Positions 53,299 through 60,164 of a DNA stretch of 60,164 bases are shown one piece after another (within the stretch, counting starts at the first letter, position 1; the number at the start of each line of letters is the position of its first letter). The notes beneath the pieces were generated by a model, which did not search any database, was not told where the DNA came from, and saw nothing but the letters and a program-made list of their open reading frames with translations. The stretch covers positions 1 to 60,164 of the forward strand of contig JAFTSS010000020.1 in assembly GCA_017467185.1 (NCBI GenBank), given 5' to 3'. Origin of the DNA: Paludibacteraceae bacterium. GTDB lineage: Bacteria > Bacteroidota > Bacteroidia > Bacteroidales > Paludibacteraceae. Both the position numbers and the translations under genes were made by a program.

Positions 53299-54015
53299 AT
53301 GTCAGCACTATATCTCATACCAACTGTTTTGAGCGATTCGCCGCTCGACAATGTGCTACCATCGAACAATGCTAACATCATTCGTTCGGTGAAGGTGTTC
53401 ATTGTTGAGAACATACGCACTGCTCGTCGTTTTCTCAAACAAGTGGATAAGAGTATAAATATAGATGAACTTCAGTTCTTTGAACTCAACCAACACACCG
53501 ACCTAAAGCAAATTGGCTCATACCTCGACCCTATCAAAGCTGGCAAAGACATAGGCATCATCTCCGAGGCTGGTTGCCCTGCCATTGCCGATCCGGGCGC
53601 AGATGTAGTGGCTATAGCGCAACGTCGTGGTATCAAGGTAGTGCCATTGGTTGGTCCATCGAGCATATTGATGTCGCTCATGGCGAGTGGTTTCAACGGA
53701 CAATCGTTCGCTTTCCAAGGCTACTTACCTATAGAGAAAGCCGACCGTTCTACTCGACTAAAACAACTCGAAAAACGCATCTACAGCGAACATCAAACAC
53801 AGATATTTATCGAGACACCCTATCGTAATATGCAAATGTTGGAAGAGTTGTGTCGCACACTGCAAGGTCAGACACGCCTCTGCGTAGCTGCCGACATCAC
53901 AGCCGAAAACGAGTACATCCGCACTATGACAATCGGCGATTGGAAGCATTTACTCAGTCAAGGCAAACAACCCGACCTCCACAAACGCCCTTGCATATTT
54001 TTGATATATAAATAA
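53299..54015 (+). CDS. SAM-dependent methyltransferase, RsmI paralogue
   Basis: This 238-residue protein belongs to the tetrapyrrole-methylase superfamily and resembles RsmI, the 16S rRNA ribose methylase, but is of the second Bacteroidota type. It starts MSALYLIPTVLSDSPLDNVLPSNN; ISEAGCPAIADPGADVVAIAQRRGIKVVPLVGPSSILMSLMASGFNGQSFAF (residues about 92-143) holds the SAM-binding and substrate loops. The rRNA target is inferred and not certain. It follows the broken arginine deiminase gene by 32 bp and may share its transcript. Confidence 0.88.
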   Translation: MSALYLIPTVLSDSPLDNVLPSNNANIIRSVKVFIVENIRTARRFLKQVDKSINIDELQFFELNQHTDLKQIGSYLDPIKAGKDIGIISEAGCPAIADPGADVVAIAQRRGIKVVPLVGPSSILMSLMASGFNGQSFAFQGYLPIEKADRSTRLKQLEKRIYSEHQTQIFIETPYRNMQMLEELCRTLQGQTRLCVAADITAENEYIRTMTIGDWKHLLSQGKQPDLHKRPCIFLIYK

Positions 54016-54414
54016 AATTGAAAGATAAAATACTTTTTTAGACATAATGACATAAAAACACATTCTTTTTCCTTTACATATACCTCGCTACACCTACGGT
54101 GTATCTTGGTAAAAAAATGACATATTTTAGAAAAGTAAATTCATTATTTTGTTTATGTTAAAAAGGTAACTTAAAACCTGTCATTCTTCCGCCAAGATAA
54201 AAACTTCAGTTTTTAGCAAGGCGTATGTCTAAAAATTTGTCTTTATGTCATTCTGTCTCAAAAGAAGAAAAATATATTAACATGCGAAGCTAAATAATTG
54301 TGCATTATGCATTAAAAAAGCTCGCTACTAAAAGTCTAATATAATACTAACGAGGCGAAGCCGAGTACGGAAAAATCTCGCTACTCGCTACTCGCTACTA
54401 AAAGTCTAAATATT
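54016..54414. repeat. Non-coding gap with a MITE-like palindrome and heptamers
   Basis: 54036-54262 is an imperfect palindromic element: ends of the type TTTTAGACATAATGACATAAA against GTCTTTATGTCATTCTGTCTC. Inside, 54190-54223 pairs CGCCAAGATAAAAACT with AGTTTTTAGCAAGGCG. 54290-54412 holds ATTATGC and CTCGCTA units with the phrase CTACTAAAAGTCTAA twice, ending just before fabG. No ORF or clear promoter was found. Confidence 0.75.
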
Positions 54415-55161
54415 ATGAAACTATTAGAAGGTAAAGTCGCTATTATTACTGGCGCAGCACGTGGTATCGGTAAAGCAATCGCACTCAAATATGCAGCTGA
54501 AGGCTGTAATGTTGCTTTTACTGACTTGAACATTGACGAAAACGCACTTAAAACTCAAGCAGAAATCGAAGCTTATGGCGTAAAAGCTAAAGGCTATGCT
54601 TCTAATGCTGCAAACTTTGAAGATACACATAAAGTAGTAGAAGAAATCGTAAAAGAATTCGGTCGCGTTGACATCTTGGTCAACAACGCAGGTATCACTA
54701 AAGACGGTCTTATGATGCGTATGAGCGAAGCTCAATGGGACGCAGTGCTCAACGTAAACCTCAAATCAGCATTCAACTTCATCCACGCAGTTACTCCTAT
54801 CATGATGCGCCAAAAAGGTGGTTCTATCATCAACATGAGCTCTGTAGTAGGTGTTAGCGGCAACGCTGGTCAATGCAACTACTCTGCTTCTAAAGCAGGT
54901 ATGATTGGTCTTGCTAAATCAATTGCTAAAGAGGTAGGTTCACGCGGCATCCGTGCCAACTGTATCGCTCCTGGCTTCATCATCACAGAGATGACAGGCG
55001 CATTATCTGACGAAGTAAAAGAACAATGGAACAAACTCATCCCACTTCGCCGTGGTGGTACTCCAGAAGATGTTGCTAATGTTGCCGTATTCCTCGGCTC
55101 TGACCTCTCAAGCTACGTAAGCGGACAAGTAATCCACTGCTGCGGTGGTATGAACATGTAA
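54415..55161 (+). CDS. fabG: 3-oxoacyl-[acyl-carrier-protein] reductase
   Basis: This SDR enzyme reduces 3-ketoacyl-ACP with NADPH in fatty acid synthesis. It has 248 residues. The cofactor motif is VAIITGAARGIGKAIA (TGxxxGIG), then NNAG at residues about 91-94, with catalytic Ser-Tyr-Lys in INMSSVVGVSGNAGQCNYSASKAG. The end SSYVSGQVIHCCGGMNM is the FabG type. Neighbours are unrelated. Length and motifs are normal. Confidence 0.94.
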   Translation: MKLLEGKVAIITGAARGIGKAIALKYAAEGCNVAFTDLNIDENALKTQAEIEAYGVKAKGYASNAANFEDTHKVVEEIVKEFGRVDILVNNAGITKDGLMMRMSEAQWDAVLNVNLKSAFNFIHAVTPIMMRQKGGSIINMSSVVGVSGNAGQCNYSASKAGMIGLAKSIAKEVGSRGIRANCIAPGFIITEMTGALSDEVKEQWNKLIPLRRGGTPEDVANVAVFLGSDLSSYVSGQVIHCCGGMNM

Positions 55162-55165
55162 TAAA

Positions 55166-55228
55166 TGTATAGAGATTAGAGATTAGAGTATAGAGTATAG
55201 AGATTAGAGTATAGAGTATAGAGACAGA
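55166..55228. repeat. AGTATAG heptamer array between fabG and the four-helix gene
   Basis: Nine units in register (TGTATAG, AGATTAG, AGTATAG and AGACAGA), starting 4 nt after the fabG stop and ending 16 nt before the next start codon. Confidence 0.9.
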
Positions 55229-55244
55229 AAGTCTTTTTTAGGTT

Positions 55245-55604
55245 ATGTTTAATTTTGAAAAGTTAAATGCATATCAAAATGCACGTCTTTTAGTAAAGGA
55301 TGTATATAATCTTTTAGATAAATTTCCTCAAAAAGAAGAATTTGCTCTAAAGTCTCAATTAAGAAGAGCTGTAGTTTCTATTCCTTCGAATATTGCAGAA
55401 GGAATAGGTAGAATTTCAGATAAAGAAAAAATACATTTTATTGAAATTGCATATAGTTCTTTAATGGAAGTTTATTGTCAACTTCAATTAGCAAATGACT
55501 TAAACTATATAACTAATTCAGATTTTGATCAGATAAAACCATTAATAGAAGATAATGCCAAATTACTCTCTGGCTTGCGAAAAAACTTTATACCAAAACA
55601 ATAA
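55245..55604 (+). CDS. Four-helix-bundle protein (23S rRNA intervening-sequence family)
   Basis: This 119-residue protein is of the family first found encoded in 23S rRNA intervening sequences. The motifs are FEKLNAYQNARLLVKDVYNLLDKFP, LKSQLRRAVVSIPSNIAEGIGR and IEIAYSSLMEVYCQLQLAND. It forms a helical pentamer in solved members; function unknown. Free-standing copies are common in Bacteroidota. It is enclosed by two heptamer arrays (55166-55228 and 55606-55738) that leave almost no other sequence. AT-rich codon use differs from fabG and pepT. An acquired gene is likely. Confidence 0.9.
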   Translation: MFNFEKLNAYQNARLLVKDVYNLLDKFPQKEEFALKSQLRRAVVSIPSNIAEGIGRISDKEKIHFIEIAYSSLMEVYCQLQLANDLNYITNSDFDQIKPLIEDNAKLLSGLRKNFIPKQ

Positions 55605-55605
55605 T

Positions 55606-55738
55606 CTCTAAACACTTAACTCTTAACTCTAAACTCTTAACACTTAACTCTTAACACTTAACACTAAACTCTTAACACTAAACACTATACTCTTAACTCT
55701 TAACACTTAACACTTAACACTTAACACTATACTCTCTA
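55606..55738. repeat. CACTTAA heptamer array filling the gap before pepT
   Basis: Nineteen contiguous 7-bp units (CACTTAA, CTCTTAA, CACTAAA, CACTATA and variants) run from 1 nt after the stop of the four-helix gene to the A of the pepT start codon. The gap has no other content. Confidence 0.93.
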
Positions 55739-56946
55739 TGCTTAAACGCTTTTTCAAGTATGTGGGTTTCCACACTACATCTGACGAAAACACTGGACTT
55801 ACACCATCTACTCCAGGTCAGATGACTTTTGCAGAATATCTTGCACAAGAATTAAAACAAATAGGTCTAACCGAAGTTACCCTCGATGGTAATGGCTATG
55901 TTATGGCAACTTTGCCAGCCAATACTGAAGAAAAACGCCCTACAATCGGTTTCATCGCTCACCTCGACACTGCTCCTGACATGAGCGGTAAAAACGTGAA
56001 ACCTCGCGTTGTAGAAAACTACGATGGCAACAACATCGTACTCGATGCTGCCGAAAACATCGTTTTGTCAACCGAACAATTCCCTGAATTGTTGAAATAT
56101 AAAGGTCAAGACCTCGTAGTTACTAATGGTCACACCCTACTCGGTGCCGACGACAAAGCTGGTATCTGCGAAATCATGACTGCTATGGAATACCTCTTGG
56201 CTCACCCAGAAATCAAACACGGCAAAATCCGCGTAGCATTCAACCCTGACGAAGAAATCGGTCAAGGTGCTCACCACTTCGATGTTGCTGCATTTGGTTG
56301 CGAATGGGCTTATACAGTCGATGGTGGCGAAATCGGCGAATTGGAATACGAAAACTTCAACGCTGCCGCTGCATCACTCAAATTCCAAGGTTGCAACGTG
56401 CACCCAGGCACTGCTAAAAACAAAATGATCAATGCCATCAAATTGACTCAAGAGTACAACTCTTTGCTCCCTATCGACGCTCCTGAAAACACTGAAGGCT
56501 ACGAAGGTTTCTATCACCTTGTTGCCGTAAATGGTGCTGTTGATGAGGCTTCTTTGACATATATTATTCGCGATCACGACCGCGCTAAATTCGAAGAACG
56601 CAAAGCTACTATGGTGGCTGCTGCCGAAACTATGAACAAAAAATATGGCGAAGGCACTGTTACTATCGAACTCAAAGACCAATACTACAATATGCGCGAA
56701 AAGGTTGAACCTGTGAAACATATTGTTGACCTCGCATTCGAAGCTATGGAATTGGCTGGCGTTACTCCTAAAGTAAAACCTATCCGTGGTGGTACCGATG
56801 GTGCTCAACTTTCATTCAAAGGTCTCCCTTGCCCTAACCTCTTCACTGGTGGTCACAACTTCCATGGTCGCTACGAGTTCATTCCTGTACAATCAATGGA
56901 AAAAGCTGTCGAAACAGTTATCAACATCATCAAATTAGTGAAATAA
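55738..56946 (+). CDS. pepT: Peptidase T (tripeptide aminopeptidase)
   Basis: This M20-family zinc aminopeptidase removes the N-terminal residue of tripeptides in the cytoplasm. It has 402 residues. Metal-site motifs are [13 protein letters not shown] (residues about 77-89), [15 protein letters not shown] and [13 protein letters not shown]. The end has [33 protein letters not shown] with the last His ligand. It starts directly where a CACTTAA array ends. Palindromic element copy C follows the stop. Confidence 0.96.
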   Translation: MLKRFFKYVGFHTTSDENTGLTPSTPGQMTFAEYLAQELKQIGLTEVTLDGNGYVMATLPANTEEKRPTIGFIAHLDTAPDMSGKNVKPRVVENYDGNNIVLDAAENIVLSTEQFPELLKYKGQDLVVTNGHTLLGADDKAGICEIMTAMEYLLAHPEIKHGKIRVAFNPDEEIGQGAHHFDVAAFGCEWAYTVDGGEIGELEYENFNAAAASLKFQGCNVHPGTAKNKMINAIKLTQEYNSLLPIDAPENTEGYEGFYHLVAVNGAVDEASLTYIIRDHDRAKFEERKATMVAAAETMNKKYGEGTVTIELKDQYYNMREKVEPVKHIVDLAFEAMELAGVTPKVKPIRGGTDGAQLSFKGLPCPNLFTGGHNFHGRYEFIPVQSMEKAVETVINIIKLVK

Positions 56947-56952
56947 TTTTTT

Positions 56953-57142
56953 TTATTAACATAAGTTATTTTTAACATAAGTACATCATTTATTTATTGG
57001 ACAAAGTGATTTAGTTGTTTTGTTTAGTTTATATGGGCTGAATTACAAGGCTTGTACTTGAAAAAGAGATTGTCCTCACTAAATTTCAAAATACAAATAA
57101 TAATTTGTAAACCTAGAAAATAAAATATGTACTTATGTTAAA
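56953..57142. mobile_element. Palindromic element, ACATAAGTAC family, copy C
   Basis: The element proper is 56969-57142: left end TTTTTAACATAAGTACA, right end ATGTACTTATGTTAA, with the internal right arm CAAGGCTTGTACTTGAAAAA. The internal left arm is lost, so the copy is shorter. An extra half end (TTATTAACATAAG) is at 56955. It fills the pepT-gcvT gap. Confidence 0.75.
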
Positions 57143-57178
57143 TTAAAATAAACACACAACTTTAAATTTATAAATTCA

Positions 57179-58267
57179 ATGAAAACAACTCCATTTACCG
57201 ATATTCACATCGGTTTAGGTGCAAAAATGCACGAATTTGCTGGCTACAACATGCCTATCGAGTATTCAACTGGTATCAACGACGAACACCTTACTGTAGT
57301 TAATGGTGTTGGTGTGTTTGACGTATCTCACATGGGTGAATTCTGGGTAAAAGGCCCTAAAGCTAAACAATTCCTCCAACGTGTATGTTCTAACAACATT
57401 GCATCTCTCATCAATGGTCAAGCTCAATACAACTGCTTCCCTAATGGCAAAGGCGGTATCGTTGACGACCTCATCGTTTACCACTACTCTGACGAAAAAT
57501 ATATGCTCGTTGTAAACGCTGCAAATATCGACAAAGACTGGGAATGGGTAAATGCTAACAACGAAGAAGGTGTAGAACTCGAAAACTCTTCTGACCGCAT
57601 CGCTCAACTCGCTGTTCAAGGCCCTAAAGCAACTGAAATGCTTCAAAAACTTACAGACGTTAATCTTAGCGAAATTAAATACTATCACTTTGCTGAAGGT
57701 ACATTCGCAGGCGTTGACAACGTAATCATCTCTAACACTGGTTACACTGGTGCTGGTGGTTTCGAATTGTATTTCTACCCACAATATGGTCAACAAATTT
57801 GGGATGCTCTCTTCACTACAGGTGCTGAATATGGTATCAAACCTATCGGTCTTGGTGCTCGCGACACTCTCCGCCTCGAAATGGGCTTCTGCCTCTATGG
57901 CCACGAAATTGACGATACTACTTCTCCTATCGAAGCTGGTCTTGGTTGGATCACTAAACCTGCTGAAGGCAAAAACCTTATCGATGGCGAACTCTATGTA
58001 CGTCAACGCGCTGAAGGTACAGAACGCAAACTCGTTGGTTTCGAACTCCAAGAACGCGGTATTCCACGTCAAGACTATGTACTCACTGACGGTCAAGGCA
58101 ATGCTATCGGTCGCGTAACTTCAGGTTGTATGTCTCCTTGCCGCAAAATCGGTGTTGGTATGGGTTATGTTAAACCAGAATTTGCTAAACTTGGCACTAC
58201 TATCGCAGTTCAAATCCGCAACAAAGAAATCCCTGCTGTAGTTGTTCGCCCTCCATTCCGCAAATAA
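57179..58267 (+). CDS. gcvT: Aminomethyltransferase (glycine cleavage T-protein)
   Basis: T-protein takes the aminomethyl group from lipoylated H-protein and gives methylene-tetrahydrofolate. It has 362 residues. It starts [42 protein letters not shown] carries the catalytic Asp region; folate-binding and core motifs are [34 protein letters not shown] and a conserved C-terminal [21 protein letters not shown]. No gcvH or gcvP is adjacent, and no glycine riboswitch was seen upstream. Confidence 0.96.
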   Translation: MKTTPFTDIHIGLGAKMHEFAGYNMPIEYSTGINDEHLTVVNGVGVFDVSHMGEFWVKGPKAKQFLQRVCSNNIASLINGQAQYNCFPNGKGGIVDDLIVYHYSDEKYMLVVNAANIDKDWEWVNANNEEGVELENSSDRIAQLAVQGPKATEMLQKLTDVNLSEIKYYHFAEGTFAGVDNVIISNTGYTGAGGFELYFYPQYGQQIWDALFTTGAEYGIKPIGLGARDTLRLEMGFCLYGHEIDDTTSPIEAGLGWITKPAEGKNLIDGELYVRQRAEGTERKLVGFELQERGIPRQDYVLTDGQGNAIGRVTSGCMSPCRKIGVGMGYVKPEFAKLGTTIAVQIRNKEIPAVVVRPPFRK

Positions 58268-58288
58268 TACTTTACAGACACAAGAAAT

Positions 58289-58332
58289 AAGACACGAGAT
58301 GTGAGACTTTTTGTCTCGTGTCTCGTGTCTTT
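58289..58332 (+). terminator. GACACGA fold-back hairpin after gcvT
   Basis: The arm from 58289 (AAGACACGAGATGTGAGAC) pairs over 19 bp with only two mismatches to GTCTCGTGTCTCGTGTCTT, with a T-rich loop. TTT follows. The arms are heptamer units facing each other. It ends 13 nt before the truA start. Confidence 0.75.
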
Positions 58333-58345
58333 TATCTTTATTCTT

Positions 58346-59119
58346 ATGAAATTCTTCATCACCTTCACATACAACGGCACACGCTATTGTGGTTGGCAGC
58401 GTCAACCTAATGGCATAGCAGTACAAGAAGAGCTCGAAAAAGCCCTTTCTACTATCCTACGCACTCCTATCGAACTCACTGGCGCAGGCCGCACCGACGC
58501 TGGCGTACATGCACTCAATATGGTTGCCCACTTCGACATTGCCGATGATACAACCGTTGACTGCCGACTGTTGACTGTTGACTCTAAACGCCTAATCAAC
58601 AACCTCAATAGCCTACTCCCCTACGACATTGCCGTAAAGAATGTAGAACGTGTCACAGATGATGCCCATGCTCGTTTCGACGCACTATCGCGTAAATACG
58701 AATATCATATTATCACCCACAAAAACCCATTTCTCAAAGAACAAACCTGCCGCATACATTTTTCTCTCAATCTAGAATTGATGAACGAAGCGGCAAAAGT
58801 ATTGTTTGAATACGAAGACTTTACATCGTTCAGCAAACTACATACCGACGTAAAAACCAACAACTGTACTATCATGGAAGCTTATTGGCAGCAACGTGGC
58901 GAAGAACTCGTGTTCACCATAAAAGCCAACCGCTTCCTTCGCAATATGGTGCGTGCCATCGTTGGCACACTCATGGAGGTAGGTCGCGAGCGACTAACAA
59001 TCGACGGACTACGCAAAGTAATCGAAGCCAAAAATCGTTGCAGTGCAGGTCACTCCGTACCCGCCTGCGGACTCTACTTCATCGAAGCCGAATACCCTGA
59101 AACAATTCATAATGCTTAA
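58346..59119 (+). CDS. truA: tRNA pseudouridine synthase A
   Basis: TruA makes pseudouridine at tRNA positions 38-40. The start at 58346 (MKFFITFTYNGTRYCGWQRQ) gives 257 residues; the frame is open further upstream into a repeat. The catalytic Asp is in GAGRTDAGVHALN (near residue 53). Other motifs are RFDALSRKYEY and NRFLRNMVRAIVGTLMEVG. Residues about 71-80 (TVDCRLLTVDS) are encoded by four GTTGACT heptamers at 58556-58583, an insert within the loop after ADD. The last residues (IHNA, stop) come from AATTCAT/AATGCTT repeats. Confidence 0.93.
   Translation: MKFFITFTYNGTRYCGWQRQPNGIAVQEELEKALSTILRTPIELTGAGRTDAGVHALNMVAHFDIADDTTVDCRLLTVDSKRLINNLNSLLPYDIAVKNVERVTDDAHARFDALSRKYEYHIITHKNPFLKEQTCRIHFSLNLELMNEAAKVLFEYEDFTSFSKLHTDVKTNNCTIMEAYWQQRGEELVFTIKANRFLRNMVRAIVGTLMEVGRERLTIDGLRKVIEAKNRCSAGHSVPACGLYFIEAEYPETIHNA
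58556..58583. repeat. GTTGACT heptamer array inside truA
   Basis: Four contiguous 7-bp units (GTTGACT, GCCGACT, GTTGACT, GTTGACT) in frame. The same family is intergenic at 2033-2060. Confidence 0.85.
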
Positions 59120-59207
59120 TGCATAATTACCTTTAATATTTATAATTATGCACCCAAAAACTTTAGACGAATAAATTATGAATTATGAATTATGAATTAA
59201 AATAATC
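59105..59207. repeat. AATTATG-type heptamers between truA and the acetyltransferase gene
   Basis: AATTCAT/AATGCTT/AATGCAT units (59105-59128) overlap the truA stop codon, and GAATTAT units (about 59176-59199) end near the start codon at 59208. Between them is AT-rich sequence with no clear signal. Confidence 0.75.
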
Positions 59208-59762
59208 ATGACTGAAAAAGAAAAAATGCTTGCTGGCATAGAGCACGATGCCACCAACCCGCAACTACTTGCCGAACTCAACGCTACAAAAGAATTAGTA
59301 TGGGAATACAACCAACTTCGCCCATCAATGATAGAAGAACGCAATGCTTTGATACGACGCATGTTAGGCAAAGTAGGCGAAGACTTTCTTGTCAATCAAC
59401 CCTTCTACTGCGATTACGGAAGCAACATAGAGGTAGGCGACAACTTCTTTTCTAACTTCAATTTCGTAGTGCTCGACGAGGCTAAGGTAACCATTGGCGA
59501 CAACTGTTTTATTGCCCCAAACGTAAGCATCTACACCGTAGGTCACCCAACCGACCCAGTGCGCCGTAACACAAAAGTCGAGACTGCCCTACCCGTTACT
59601 ATTGGCGACAACGTATGGATTGGCGGTAGCGTTACAATCTTACCTGGAGTAACAATCGGCAACAACGTAACCATCGGAGCTGGTAGCGTAGTAGTTAAAA
59701 GTATCCCCGACAACTGCATCGCCGTAGGCAATCCTTGCAAACCAATAAAGTTTTTAGAATAA
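59208..59762 (+). CDS. Sugar O-acetyltransferase (maltose/galactoside type)
   Basis: This 184-residue left-handed beta-helix enzyme transfers acetyl from acetyl-CoA to a sugar (Maa/LacA group). The N-terminal maltose-acetyltransferase segment is MTEKEKMLAGIEHDATNPQLLAEL. The hexapeptide repeats follow: NIEVGDNFFSNFNFVVLDEAKVTIGDNCFI. VSIYTVGHPTDPVRR carries the catalytic His. The end, VVVKSIPDNCIAVGNPCKPIKFLE, is the family ending. The exact sugar is unknown. Confidence 0.92.
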   Translation: MTEKEKMLAGIEHDATNPQLLAELNATKELVWEYNQLRPSMIEERNALIRRMLGKVGEDFLVNQPFYCDYGSNIEVGDNFFSNFNFVVLDEAKVTIGDNCFIAPNVSIYTVGHPTDPVRRNTKVETALPVTIGDNVWIGGSVTILPGVTIGNNVTIGAGSVVVKSIPDNCIAVGNPCKPIKFLE

Positions 59763-59823
59763 TATCCAAAACTTTTTCTTAAAATATCACTTTTAGATTG
59801 CTTTTACTTATTGTAAAAGTAAT

Positions 59824-59863
59824 AAAAAAAGAATACACAAAAATAAATGTGTATTCTTTTTTT
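59824..59863. terminator. Bidirectional terminator between convergent genes
   Basis: AAAAAAAGAATACACA pairs with TGTGTATTCTTTTTTT around an 8-base loop. It serves the acetyltransferase gene (+) and the partial gene at 59943 (-). Confidence 0.88.
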
Positions 59864-59942
59864 ATTAAAAGCTTAAATATATATCATCAAGCAAATAAAT
59901 TACCGGTTAAAGCAGAAAGAGAAACACGGCTTAGTTTTACAA

Positions 59943-60164
59943 TTAATAATATTGCTCTGTTTCTGCTTTTAAGAAAAGGAGAAAATCTTCGTTTAATGAA
60001 GCCTTTTCATTCTTAGATAGAGCCAAGCTATATAATCTGAAGAATTCATAGGGATTATGAAATTCTTTTATCATTTCATCTCTTAATCCGGCTTTGATGA
60101 TTTGATTGGAGATATAAAAGCCAAGGGCATGACCGTTGTATTTGTAAATGCTAATGAGTCTGTC
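59943..60164 (-). CDS. C-terminal end of an unidentified protein (gene runs off the window)
   Basis: On the minus strand an open frame enters from the window edge and runs 73 codons to a TAA at 59943-59945: DRLISIYKYNGHALGFYISN, then QIIKAGLRDEMIKEFHNPYEFFRLYS, and the end FLLFLKAETEQYY. The pattern G-x-x-x-G-(F/Y)-(Y/F)-I near a helix and NP-(Y/F)-E-F-F-x-L-Y is reminiscent of the C-terminal part of DUF5700-type putative zinc peptidases, but the match is only from memory and weak. It is convergent to the acetyltransferase gene. A plus-strand ORF overlapping it (59798-60016) is less convincing. Confidence 0.6.
   Translation of the reverse strand, partial: DRLISIYKYNGHALGFYISNQIIKAGLRDEMIKEFHNPYEFFRLYSLALSKNEKASLNEDFLLFLKAETEQYY

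Noticed and set aside
56947-57178. Glycine riboswitch upstream of gcvT
   Set aside because: The gap is filled by a palindromic element with copies before unrelated genes; no glycine-aptamer core was seen.
59798-60016. Plus-strand 72-codon ORF near the window end
   Set aside because: It runs through a bidirectional terminator and overlaps a more protein-like minus-strand frame that continues past the window edge.

Overview
The window comes from an AT-rich member of the Bacteroidota, most likely the order Bacteroidales; I cannot place the family. The evidence is: promoters of the Bacteroides type (TTTG, 19-20 bp, TAnnTTTG) with no clear Shine-Dalgarno sites; a type IX secretion pair (porU, porV); a V-type ATPase operon of the Bacteroidota/Chlamydiae layout with a DUF2764 gene; a FeoA-FeoB fusion; and BT0820-type, DUF4293 and DUF5715 genes. 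Tryptophanase, a Na+/H+ antiporter, an apparently Na+-type V-ATPase rotor subunit and a secreted amylase fit an anaerobic, host-associated fermenter (inference).

Layout. 0.1-11 kb (+): MBOAT O-acyltransferase, dnaE, trxA, lepA, a NhaD-type antiporter, an M15-like DUF5715 protein. 11-24 kb (-): ispF, porV, porU, a FAH-family hydrolase, a DEAD-box helicase, rfbD-rfbC-rfbA, a lytic transglycosylase, udk, tyrS. 24-30 kb (+): recR, small membrane and HAD proteins, a modular alpha-amylase. 30-31 kb (-): a SRPBCC protein and aroK. 31-34 kb (+): a GNAT acetyltransferase, tRNA-Leu(CAA), and a decayed AbiE toxin-antitoxin pair. 34-43 kb (+): V-ATPase operon E, DUF2764, lipoprotein, A, B, D, I, K. 43-46 kb (+): tnaA, a secreted protein, and a DUF4143 ATPase fragment between two copies of one terminator. 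46-49 kb (-): feoAB. 49.7-60 kb (+): a membrane protein, an MFS transporter, an arginine deiminase broken by an in-frame TGA, an RsmI-like methyltransferase, fabG, a four-helix-bundle protein, pepT, gcvT, truA, a sugar O-acetyltransferase, and on the minus strand the 3' end of an unidentified gene.

The most striking feature lies between and inside the genes. Many gaps are filled by imperfect tandem arrays of many unrelated sequences (CTGTAAT, GACACGA, CACTTAA, AATTGAG, TTATTCC, TTACGAC, GTTGACT and others) that nearly all share a repeat unit of exactly 7 bp. The arrays run into start codons (tnaA, pepT), supply the stop codons of at least nine genes, and sit in frame inside four genes (MBOAT, the DEAD-box helicase, feoB, truA), where a 7-bp unit becomes a 7-residue repeat. 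Superimposed on them are a palindromic element of about 170-215 bp with ends of the type TTTTAACATAAGTACAAA (three copies, a version enclosing a lipoprotein gene, and a solo end), other palindromes, and a 94-bp triplicate. I know of no described system that explains the shared 7-bp period across unrelated sequences in this group; cyanobacterial heptanucleotide repeats (STRR) and Rickettsia palindromic elements are the closest analogies.
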